Origin: Glandiceps talaboti
Lineage: Eukaryota > Hemichordata > Enteropneusta > Spengelidae
Direction of reading: 5' to 3'
DNA: 64,000 nt
Assembly (NCBI RefSeq): GCF_964340395.1
Contig: NC_135560.1
Location: 23,413,175 to 23,477,174 of the forward strand
Positions within the stretch are counted from its first letter, which is position 1. Every line of letters begins with the position of its first letter. The position numbers and the translations under genes were made by a program. The notes under the pieces were generated by a model. It saw nothing but the letters and a program-made list of their open reading frames with translations, searched no databases and had not been told where the DNA came from. Below, piece by piece: positions 25,680 to 37,444 of this stretch.

Positions 25680-27448
25680 TTAGTCCTCATCGTCTTCACT
25701 TTCTGTTGTATTGTTTTCTTCATGGACACCATTGGTTTCTGTTGAACTTGAGGTACCTTCAGTTGCCTCTTCACAACTATAAAACCAAAGTAACATATGA
25801 TATTGTTAATGTTTTGAAACTCCAGTAACAGGTGAGAAATATAGAATTTGAATTAGTTTGCATATCTAATACCATAATTTAGGTGGGTGGGGAAACCATA
25901 GTAAAACACCTGGGAAACTAAGTTAGGTAGATTTCATGTATGAACTGCCCTGAACAAAACATGCTATGTAACCTTTATTCATAATTTTGCAAGATATCCT
26001 TAATTAAGACATGGAAATAATCTATTCACAACAATAAATACCTTGCACTACTTGTACTGCACCCTGCTTCACTTGGTTCTTCGTTCTCTTTATCTTTATT
26101 TTTACGGCTTGGTGAAACTATAACAAATGAATTAATTCCTTTCTGCCATGATGGAGTTGGTCTTGGACAAACTGAGTTACCACCTGCATATTTAGCCTTT
26201 CCTCCTTAAAAATAAAAAAAGGTAACGACTTATTTGAAACATTTTATTGACAAAACATAAATTAGCACAGTAAATGTGGTGATCTAGTACAGTGTACGTA
26301 ATGCCTTTAATGTTGTCTTTGTTGTGTGCATTTGCCACTTTTTGTACCTTACTTTGAATGTAATGTGTGTCGATTTTTTTTTTTGCGAGTCTGTGTAACC
26401 AAGACAAATTTCCATTGAGTTGGACAATAAATTATTATTATTATTATTATTATTATTAAATCATGAACCAATGGAGATCGAGAGATTGTCCGTTAACGGG
26501 CCAAGATTTGTTACTACTATAGTTATGATGCATAGTGAAAGACTCAGGACTATAAAAGAGACACCTATCCAGTGAGTAGACAAGCTAACATTGAGATAGC
26601 AAAAGGTACATACCTGATTTTCCTGGTGATGTGAAGGATGTGGATGGAGCTGAACTTGTTAACGCTTTCCTTGGCGCCTTGGCAGCAACAGCTGAAAATA
26701 ATCACATTATACATATAAGTAATGGTAGCTCCATGTATGTATTAACTTTATGTTTTAGTTTTACAATATCAGTCTACCCATCATGGTTATAGTTCCATGG
26801 TCTATCTATGGATGTATTTGTATATAAATTGCTATACACTCATGTACATCAGTGTCGTAACAAGAGGAACTTCGAACCATGAATACTGTACACTTTCATT
26901 TGCATTCACCCCATTGAAAGTGGTTACTTGAATATCACACTACCAACAGATGTACATCTGAAGAACGTTTTTGAGTAAAACCCTGTTCATATTGTTACCA
27001 TGGAAGTATACTTCCATGCTATTACTGTATAGAATTGTTAGCGTGTAGTGAAAATGTGGCATTGAGAAGTCCACTATAAGACTCAATAATGGCTAATACA
27101 TTGTTATACATCGCACGTAGAATTCTGCAAAGTTCTGCAGCTGGCCAAAACTGTACAAGATCCCTTTAAAATACTTCACCAGCTGTGGGACACAGTGGAC
27201 GAGGTGTTGGTTTAAATTCAGGGCTGATTATTACCCAAACTTATCAATTTTTTCCAATTCTGTCTTGGAAACTACGAATTACTTTTCTCTGGCAAGTGTG
27301 AACAATGACTGTCAAAGTGACCTCCGAAGCCCTTGGCCTGATCCCAGCACAATATTCTCATAACAAACTCAATGATATCCCACGTTTTGTAATAAATCAA
27401 AGACATCTTACCTTTTCTACTAGAACCATCTGCTTTCGTCCTCACCAT
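25680..27448 (-). CDS. PCLAF: PCNA-clamp-associated factor (PCLAF / PAF15), complete
   Basis: Four exons on the - strand: 27448-27412 (ATG), 26691-26614, 26204-26042, 25776-25680 (TAA). All introns are GT-AG and phases fit; 124 aa against 111 in human. This small, largely disordered nuclear protein binds PCNA at replication forks. It starts MVRTKADG as in vertebrates. APRKAL follows, and K12 and K21 keep the nine-residue spacing of the two ubiquitinated lysines (K15/K24 in human). KYAGGNSVCPRPTPSWQKGI is nearly identical to the vertebrate core. The PIP box is QKGINSFV (59-66), with Val where vertebrates have a second Phe. A KEN degron is at 77-79. The C-terminus is acidic (ESEDDED), longer than in human. 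It shares its promoter region with TRIP4 and converges on the kinase gene. Confidence 0.95.
25870..25955 (-). repeat. dispersed repeat, copy 2 of 2
   Basis: Reverse-complement relative of 8706-8785 (blocks ACCATAATTT, GGGGAAACCATAGTAAAACA, GGTAGATTT), in PCLAF intron 3. Confidence 0.5.
26330..26460 (+). mobile_element. 3' tail of an L2/CR1-like LINE with (ATT)n end
   Basis: CCAAGACAAATTTCC, then GACAATAAATT, then about ten ATT units (26428-26458) is a typical L2/CR1 3' end. There is no coding part. It is inserted in PCLAF intron 2. Confidence 0.5.
26692..27411. other. PCLAF intron 1
   Basis: Non-coding. It includes a perfect 18-bp palindrome ATGGAAGTATACTTCCAT at 27000-27017. Nothing else is named. 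Confidence 0.6.
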
Positions 27449-28253
27449 ATTGACTTTGTTTTTAAAATCGTTTGAGAAAAAGCGACAATGCTAAAAAGTA
27501 TTTCCTATTACAAGAGCGCGCGTACTGTGACCCTTTCTTCGGACAGGAACTTTATCAAAATTTGGCGCGCTTCCAATCGATTGGCAGTGGATCTTAGACC
27601 GAACCATTCATAAATGTGTACGTATGAAAGTTTAATAAATGTGTTTTTCAAAAGTTAAACGATGGAAGATATTGAATTTTATATTTTTTACATAGATTTT
27701 TATCTTAAAATTCCAAAGGAAAACTTGAAGCATCTTGCGATGTCAATTTTACATCCAAAACATATTTTTAGCTTCCATCCTCCCCCCCTTTGAATTTTGG
27801 ATGGGTCTGTTTCTTTGAACCGCAGGATTCGACCTGACCTGAAGGTCAGCTAATGTTTTGCTCATCAAGCGATATCTTAAACTCACTTAATTTGTAGTCG
27901 GAAATTTGAGGACTGAATAGTACGTAAAATTTTACTCAAATTAAAATCTAATATATTTCCTGAATAATTTTGCTAGATTTATAAAATCCAAGGCGTGTTG
28001 TATTAAAGCTTCGTAAATCTCCGGAAAAGATTCGGGTAGAGATTGCCAAAATGGCTGCCAACTTGTGCAATCAATTAGCTGACGACGCATATATTTAATG
28101 TGTAAATTTATTTTTAGACAATTAAGAATTTTTTTTAAGTAGTAGCTAAATCTACCAATCACAGATTACTTTCTATGGGAAGAAAATTTCGGTGTGTACA
28201 CTTCAGAGATAAACATATTGGAAATCAACTGTGTCTACACTTCAGTCTGCAGA
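27449..28253. promoter_or_regulatory. bidirectional promoter region of PCLAF and TRIP4
   Basis: The two start codons are 805 bp apart and diverge. On the PCLAF side are GAGCGCGCG near 27513, an E2F-type TTTGGCGCGC at 27561-27570 and CCAATCGATTGG at 27573-27584. On the TRIP4 side are CCGGAA (ETS-like, 28021-28026), AAAATGGCTGCC (YY1-like, 28048-28059) and TGACGACG (CRE-like, about 28080). No TATA box at a fixed distance is evident. Use of these motifs is inferred. Confidence 0.65.
27561..27584. promoter_or_regulatory. E2F-type site next to a CCAAT palindrome
   Basis: TTTGGCGCGC matches the E2F consensus TTTSSCGC. Two bases later comes CCAATCGATTGG, two opposed NF-Y-type CCAAT boxes. They lie about 113-136 bp upstream of the PCLAF ATG. 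E2F and NF-Y control many S/G2-phase genes, which fits a replication-fork protein. Confidence 0.6.
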
Positions 28254-31200
28254 ATGTCTTCTGCTTCTCAAAAACTCCAGTGGTGTTCCGACGAACTATC
28301 CAGATATCTTCACGTTCCGTCATCAGAAGTTCAAGATATTGCTAAGTAAGTTTCCCCATTTGTTATGTCAACCATGAAAAACAAGAACCTGCGTTTAGAG
28401 TGTCATTTAGAACGTATTATGTGTGTCAATCTGTCATGCCTTTACGTTGTCAACCCGGAAGTTGAGATGGTGTATGCTACATCATATAGTGCTACCCTTC
28501 ATCTCAAACTAGCTACATTAACCCTCCAGCTGCAATAATTTTAGCGTTATCGTTCCGTATTAAGCTTTGTATCCAAAATCTCAAATGAAAAACTAACGCT
28601 ACAATAATATAACCTGTGTCTATCTGTCTTCGTGTATGTCTGTTATGTGTCTGTATATTCGTCCTTTACTGCCTGGGATGGAGTAACCATTACCTGGATC
28701 CAGAATACAAACATTGAATAGTTTACAATATCATTGGGATATGATTGGCCATTATTTTTCATGAATATCATGGGCAAATGTTTTTCTAGGGTAGATATCT
28801 ACTTCTTTGTGTCACTTGAACTCCCAAAATTTAAAAAGATACTTGAAGAGTACACAGTTACAAAATGACAATGCTGACTGATTGCCTCTATGGACAAAAT
28901 GCTCAGAGATCTTGTAAGTGAGACCATGGAATAGAATAGGAGAAATGCAATTTGAAAATGTCTGATTATTATTTATCATTGTACAGTAATAGTTGATGTA
29001 ATTAATCGCAATATTCCTGTTTTTTTTCTATCTACATTTGTATGGTTTTCAGGTATGTTTTGAATATTGACATTACTGAAGAACTGGAGGAATATATGTT
29101 AGAACTATTAGATGGTAGTAACCCAAAGCACAGAAGATTTATAGATGAACTTAAAAGCCTGACCACCTCACCAAAAAGACAACCACTTATACCAGACAAT
29201 GTCCAGGTTTACAGAAAGTTTGACGATACAGAAGACCAGTTTCAGAGTGGTGAGAAAACAAAAAGTAAAAAGACTAAACAGAAACCAGAAAAACAAAAAG
29301 TGGATTTGATGAAGATACCCTTCAAGCCCAGAATGCCAGGAGACCCACCTGTTAGGGTTAGTATTATACTTGTGAAGGAATCAGTGAAGAGAACATTTTA
29401 TTATAGCAGGATTGCTTGTTGCTGTCTATATCATAATTTGTATATGTTTCCTTTCCATTGTTCTAATTTATTATTAGAAGCTGAAAAAATTGTAGAACTA
29501 TGTGAATCAGGGTATGTAAATGAAAAAATAAAAACTATAGTAAAATTAACTTTATTAGATTCCCCTGTCAATTAACACCTCTGAATGTTAGGAGTAGACA
29601 GTGTAATGTATTTTGTTATGAACTGGCTAGCTAATAGCACTAACTTGAAATGTTTTGCCACTGGCTGCGTGCTCACTCTAGGTAGGTCACAGTCACTTCT
29701 GTTTTGTGGTTATAATTGTGATAGTGCGTGAAAGTACTTTCGCAAAACTTGTGAATTGACCATATGACTGTTGTCGCAATATTGCACAAGATTGTTTCGT
29801 TTTGAAATACTGAATACTACTAATATATCTTGGGCAATATTGTGACAACTGTCATAAGGTCAACTGATGAGTTTTCCGAAAGTACTTTTGCTAGATCACA
29901 TGCTGCATTCCACTGCACAATGGAAGTGGCTGCGACCTACCTAAAAGTGAGTGCACCACCCACACCAAAACATTTTGAAATAGTGCTATTGTAGGACCAT
30001 ATTTGGACACCAATTAACATCACAGTAGTGTTGGGAATGGGGAACGTAGAAGACTTGATTCCTGTAAGATTCTATCACTTATCATGAGTTTCTCATCTAT
30101 TGCACTGTCTATCAATCATACTAGGAGGAAGATTATCTTGGCACTTCAAGTACTGCTACTCAATCAGCTGCCAGTAAACAAGGCAGTGCTAAGAAGAAAC
30201 AGAAATATGTGTCTCTATACAGTACAGAAGGACAAGCCAAAAGTATTGTACAGATACCAGGCAGACATCCATGTGAATGTCAAGCACAAAAACATAGACT
30301 TATCAATAACTGTGTCAAATGTGGCAGAGTAGTGTGTGAACAAGAAGGCTCTGGACCATGTTTCTTTTGTGGTGCTTTGGTAAGTATGATAATTTAGGAT
30401 TTTAGATCAGATCTATTGGTTCTCTGTCATCAGCCATTTGTTGTCTCAACTTTTTCTATTTTCATCTTTTTCTCTGAAACCAGCTGTTGTATTGCTTTGA
30501 TATTTGGTGTGCATATCCATTTAGGGGGAGTTATTTCAGGTTTGTTCATGCCCCAAGTTGATATCAGTAATTTTCTGTTTTAGCACATTTTTGTGGAAGT
30601 ATTTTTTGTCAAAAATGATATTTTCGACTTCTTCACTCAAAACTAGTTTTTAGATTGCTTTGATATTTGGTGTGAATGTTTCTATAGGGAGTGTATCCAG
30701 ATTTGTTTATGCCAAGTTAATATGTGTAATTTCCTCTTTTGAGTAGAATGTTTTGGTAATTTGTCATTTACATCCCACTGGCTGGAAAACAAATCAGTTC
30801 TACCAAGATGAATGACAACTATATATTAATTGTAGTGAACAATATTCACCACTCATAGAATGAAGAAGTGACATATGCAAATGATGATTGGAGATATGTT
30901 TTGTAGGGAAGTTTTTGCCCTTTTTTCTGCTGACTCCCATGATGCAATAGTCCATTGCAAAGATACTCTATCAAGGCAAAAAATCAACATGATGTTTCTC
31001 TGAAAATGCAAGTAATTGTAGATGATGTAACATCATTAAATGATTCACCGGAACCCATAGTTTATGGAAATGTCTCTATTTCCTGGAGAGATGTTCCCCT
31101 TTTGTCAAAAGCTAATTAAAAAAAGTAACATTCTGTGTTTTTTTGTTAGGTGTGTACACCAGAAGAACAAGAAGTTTTGGCTAGAAATTCCCACAAAAGT

Positions 31201-34200
31201 GAAAAGCTACTCAAGAAGTTGATGGGCGATCATCTTATCAATGACAAATTAACAGGAAGGATAGATACTGAAGCTTCCAAAATGAAGGCAAATTTTGAGA
31301 AAGCAGTGAAGCACAAAGACAAACTTATAGAATACGATAGAACAAGGTAAGATTGTTTATATTACAGAAGATGACCACTTAATAATAAGACCAATCTAAT
31401 TGTGTGTAGTTTTTTACAGATGACCATTAATTTTGCTGTTTGGTCCTCTGAATGCTCCATCTGTGGTGTGTAATTGGGGCCAATATTAGCTGTTTGGTCC
31501 TCTGAATGCTCCATCTTTGGTGTGTAATTGGGGCCAATATTAGCTGTTTGGTCCTCAGAATGCTCCATCTTTGGTGTGTAATTGGGGCCAATATTAGCTG
31601 TTTGGTCCTGTGAATGCTCCATCTTTGGTGTGTAATTGGGGCCAATATTAGCTGTTTGGTCCTCTGAATGCTCCATCTTTGGTGTGTGTAATTGGGGCCA
31701 ATATTAGCTGTTTGGTCCTCTGAATGCTCCATCTTTGGTGTGTAATTGGGGCCAATATTAGCTGTTTGGTCCTGTGAATGCTCCATCTTTGGTGTGTGTA
31801 ATTGGGGCCAATATTAGCTGTTTGGTCCTGTGAATGCTCCATCTTTGGTGTGTAATAGGGGCCAATATTAGCTGTTTGGTCCTGTGAATGCTCCATCTTT
31901 GGTGTGTAATTGGGGCCAATATTAGCTGTTTGGTCCTCTGAATGCTCCATCTTTGCATGGTGTGTAATTGGGGCCAATATTAGCTGTTTGGTCCTGTGAA
32001 TGCTCCATCTTTGGTGTGTAATTGGGGCCAATATTAGCTGTTTGGTCCTCTGAATGCTCCATCTTTGCATGGTGTGTAATTGGGGCCAATATTAGCTGTT
32101 TGGTCCTGTGAATGCTCCATCTTTGGTGTGTAATAGGGGCCAATATTAGCTGTTTGGTCCTGTGAATGCTCCATCTTTGGTGTGTAATTGGGGCCAATAT
32201 TAGCTGTTTGGTCCTCTGAATGCTCCATCTTTGCATGGTGTGTAATTGGGGCCAATATTAGCTGTTTGGTCCTCTGAATGCTCCATCTTTGCATGGTGTG
32301 TAATTGGGGCCAATATTAGCTGTTTGGTCCTGTGAATGCTCCATCTTTGGTGTGTAATTGGGTCCAATATTAGCTGTTTGGTCCTCTGAATGCTCCATCT
32401 TTGGTGTGTAATTGGGGCCAATATTAGCTGTTTGGTCCTCTGAATGCTCCATCTTTGCATGGTGTGTAATTGGGGCCAATATTAGCTGTTTGGTCCTCTG
32501 AATGCTCCATCTTTGCATGGTGTGTAATTGGGGCCAATATTAGGATGAGATGTTTGTAGGATAGAAGAGAGTCATAGGATGACCATTTGATAATACTGAT
32601 CTGACTGTTTGTATAACTAAAATGAGAACAAAATGACAGATCTTTGGGGAATCTCAATGGCAATTGTTTTCATGTCTAATATTTCAAAGGAATTTAGGCC
32701 TATGAGTAAAGTTGCTTCCAGTATTTTATAATATGTATAGCAGAAGACAATGATAAGTGATGATATGTTCAGTTCTTTTGCTATGGTTGCAAAACACTGT
32801 GAAATAGTGTCGTCATTTTATGTAAAATGTAAACAATATCCTGCATGTGTTAGTAATAATGAGGGGGGGGGGGGGTGTTATTGGTAAACAGGCCAGTAAA
32901 CTTGCATAGAGTTAACTTAGTTAACTGAGGGTTAGCTGAGTTTCTGAATATGACAGATATTAAAGTTTGACATAGTCATGAGATATGTTATATTTCCCTG
33001 GACTCTCTATGCCCAGCCAAAGTCAGAGGAGTCTGGACAACTGAAACGAAGGTTTATGGCTGAGATTTAGCTGTGGTATTCTGTGCTTAGATAGTAACTC
33101 GTTTGATCAATTTCACAACAAGCAAATCCCTAAACCTTCACAACAGACATTGCAAACTTTGTATAGCTTGGCTGTATTAGTGGCTTCTCACCACTAGCTA
33201 ACTTGTTCTTCTTGCATCGTTTGTTGTCAGACACCAACAAGTAAAAACTACATAACAACTGAAACATTGCATGGTTAGGCTACATACATGTTTCTCTTCT
33301 CCAGATTAGCTAACATTGTCGGTTGTATTTACTCATTCTTCTTATTTACATCATCTTCCATCAGTGTGAGAAGAACTCAGGTGATAGATGATGAGTCTGA
33401 TTACTTTGCAACTGACACAAACCGATGGCTGTCAAAAACAGAACGAGATGCTTTGAAGAAAAGAGAAGACCAACTGAGAGAAGTTCGGCATGGCTCTAGG
33501 AGGAATAAAAAAGTGACTTTAGACTTTGCTGGTAGACAAGTACTGGATGATAATGAAGTTGTTGATATGTATAACAGGTAATTGCAATTTTTAGTCTCCA
33601 GAGGGTGTAAACAGTAGTAGCAAATATTGAAATGGATTGTGTGTTTTCATTTGGCTACAACTGTTTCTCTCCTGTGATTGGGTCGATTTTATTCAACTTG
33701 GCTCAAAGGTAACATCTTTTACCATGCATTTGCATGTTACTTAATTTGTTTATATTTAGCCAATTTTAACTGACTGGAGCCTTTTTTTTAAATATAAACT
33801 ATGCTACATTGTATTTGGATGGTATATTGGACATTGTAATACATGGAGACTATATTCATATTTATACCATAACCCACATTGTCGGGTCAAAATTTCTGTT
33901 GAGAAAATGGAAATTGATCTTCACCTCAGCAGTTACAGGAGAGCTTGGCGCCCTCTACCTTATTCAGAGAAAACGCTTATCTGTGTAATAAAGTACAACA
34001 AACAGCTGTAATCACTTCAATATAAAACATAGTAAAATATTTGTAGCTATATTTTGTATTGTGTAATTGTAGACCTTAACCTTTTCTTTGTCCATGTCAA
34101 CTCAGAAACGATGCTGTTGTTCAAGCTATCAACTTTGGTACAGACTACAGAACAGGTGGACAAACACAGATAAACTCAGAGTCTGGTCTTATCAATCCGA

Positions 34201-37200
34201 ATATCACACAGAAAGCACCAAAGGTAGGTTGAGATAATATCACACAGAAAGCACCAAAGGTAGGTTGAGATAATATCACACAGAAAGCACCAAAGGTAGG
34301 TTGAGATAATATCACACAGAAAGCACCAAAGGTAGGTTGGGATAATATCACACAGAAAGCACCAAAGGCGGGTTGAGATAATATCACACAGAAAGCACCA
34401 AAGGTAGGTTGAAATAACATCACACAGAAAGCATCAAAGGTAGGTTAAGATAATATCACACAGAAAGCATCAAAGGTAGGTTAAGATAATATCACACAGA
34501 AAGCATCAAAGGTAGGTTGAGATAATATCACACAGAAAGCATCAAAGGTAGGTTAAGATAATATCACACAGAAAGCATCAAAGGTAGGTTAAGATAATAT
34601 CACACAGAAAGCACCAAAGGTAGATTGAGATAATATCACACAGAAAGCACCAAAGGTAGATTGAGATAATATCACACAGAAAGCACCAAAGGTCGGCTGA
34701 GATAACATTAGTATTGACCATGAATGAAGCTTCTAAACAAAACTGACACAAACTTTAATCAAAATTGATTCTTTATCTGGTGTTTTAGTTTTTCACCCAG
34801 TGCTTGATTTCATATATGGGACATAACTCTCAATGTGTCTATTGCAGACATAACACATTTGAATTCTTACAGGGTTTCTAGCCTTATGTATATTTTGGTA
34901 CATTGCACTCTGCATGCCAGTGTGAATTCACCTTGTCTTTACATTGGCATTACCAAGACATACAACTACCCAGAAGAAGGGTATATAGTTCTGAACAGAC
35001 CTCCACCCTCTGTTTATTGATTTCTTTCTCATTTGTTTGACTTTCTGTCATAAGTAGTTTCCTATCAATATATTATATTACCTCTTTGACCATCAAATAA
35101 ATCCACTACTCTATCTGAAAAGTATTGTATATCAAAAGTGATGGGTATTTACCAGTATCAAAGTCTTAAAGGGGTACAAGCTGAGTCTATACATTTTCTG
35201 GCATAATTTTTGCTGCATATTCAAAAAGTACCCACAGTATTGTACTTACTGAAGCCAACTTTTTTTTTATTGAGTAAAAAGTTTATAAACTCAGCTTGCA
35301 CCACTTGAACACTTGCATGTAGATTATGTGAATACAACAAGTCATTCTACAAGCTGAACTCTTTTTTTTTCATTGACATTTTTCAAAAGTTTATGTAAGT
35401 TTCATACATCTCCTTTCATATAATGTAATGTTCTATCTATATAGTAGGATTGTTTCCTTAATCTGTGTCAACATGGCCAGGATTTGTGTGAAAACACATT
35501 TCAGGTGAATTTGTAATATCAACACTAGAGGGCGCTATACACCATGACTGTGAACCTTGATGGTTTCATCATAGACCCTTGTTGGTGGAGGGTCTATGGT
35601 TTTATGTATTTAATTCTCCATAGTGCAGCTTCTGAAAGTTCAAGCAAGAAACTCATTGTACGTAACACTGTAAATATTGACTGCATGAGCTGTGTATACA
35701 ATATTCTGAAATGTATTTTTTTACTTATTTCAGTTTGTTTTGAAAGGCAAATCGAAAATTCAAAATGCTAAGATGTCAGACACATTGGAGAACTCCAAAG
35801 CTAAAAGTGCATTTCGTATACAAGACAGAGAACTACTTGAAATGTCAGACGATGGTATGTCTTTAAGTATGCACCAGCCTTGGGCTTCTTTACTGATTGC
35901 TGGAATAAAGATGTAAGTACAAATATCTCTGCTCTTCTTTTCTAAATCTAGATTCACCAAGAGTAGTGTTCTTCCTAGGCCTTTATACAATAGGTATAAT
36001 TATTATACTATTTCACAACATTTTCTTTTTCATTTGACCAGAATATACTTGTAACCTAAAGGGCTTTGTCACTACTCACCTTTGATTCATAGCAACAAGG
36101 CCCCTTAGGTCACTTGTAATAGCAACAAGGCCCCTTAGGTCACTTGTATTTTCCTTGTCTGAATAAACAGAAACCTAAGGAAATAATACAAGACTATTGT
36201 CAACAAAATGCAAATTTCCTGTCAGTACTGAAAGCCAGCTTTACAAGTAATTCTAACAACTTACCAAATATGGCATAACCAGCTGCTATAAAGCAATCGT
36301 TCATTTGATATGTTTTTGTATTAAGTAGAAAAATAACATGATTTATGAGACAAGTATATCACTAGCCACATATTGCCTCCTCAAGTTATATTGCCAATCC
36401 TTGGTTGTTGCTCTTTTAATTCATATTAAAATACAACATATATATAATGCTATCAAACTCATATTAGCCATGTATGGTATATGTTTTAGGACCCAGCCTA
36501 GTACATTATTATATACCTCAAAGGTCTGATAACAAATTTGTTTTATAGTTCTACTATATTTAGATGAGTTACACTTTGTTCTTATACAATGTTGTCTGAT
36601 TAGGTTTAAACCTAGAGGTTGTTAAATGTTTCTGAGGTTGACTGGAAGCCAACATGAAGCTGAGCTAATGATTTCAATAGATTGATGATAAATGTCATAA
36701 ATCAACACATATCTGTATATAATGTATACTTTAAACTTCAAAACAACTTCCTTAGCACATTGTGTTTTCTATATAGTACAAGATGATATTGTCGGCCAAT
36801 ATGATAAGAACTTGATTTCTTGTGAGTCACCAAATAGTAAGGGATCGGGTACTTTGGTGTGTCCCACAAATATCACTGTGTCATAGCTAAGTATTAAATG
36901 TGATAAGAGTTAGCAAGGTGTTTCTATAACAACCAGGTTGAATAGTAGTACTCCTAGTAGTATGGTATGTCTTTCTTTCATTGACAGACATGAAGGCAGG
37001 ACATGGTATAGTCCACACAGAGGTAGACTATGGATAGCTGCAGCTGCCAAGAAACCAACCCCACAAGAGATAACAGAGCTAGAAAACATGCACGCAATGA
37101 TGAACCCGGGTTAGTTCATAAACACCTTTCTTTCACTTTGTCAGACATTGACAAAATTGACTGGCTGTATGATTTTGACACACATTTGTATTCAGGCGAG

Positions 37201-37407
37201 GGAGTTAGAGGCAGAAGTAGGTAGGGTTGGCCAGTACTAGTACAAAGTTAGTACAAAGAGAATTTAAAACCTTATGCATACATACGTACGTACATACATA
37301 CATACATACATACATACATACATACATACATACATACATACATACATACATACATACATACATACATACATACATACATACATACATAGTCACACACACA
37401 CACACAC

Positions 37408-37444
<37 letters not shown>

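Noticed and set aside
31430-32545. CRISPR-like array
   Set aside because: Units are head to tail with no unique spacers, and the DNA is eukaryotic. The same holds for the other arrays.
35544-35733. Extra TRIP4 coding sequence before exon 7 (open frame running into it)
   Set aside because: The frame there is different from that of exon 7, and the TTATTTCAG acceptor at 35733 joins exon 6 in phase.
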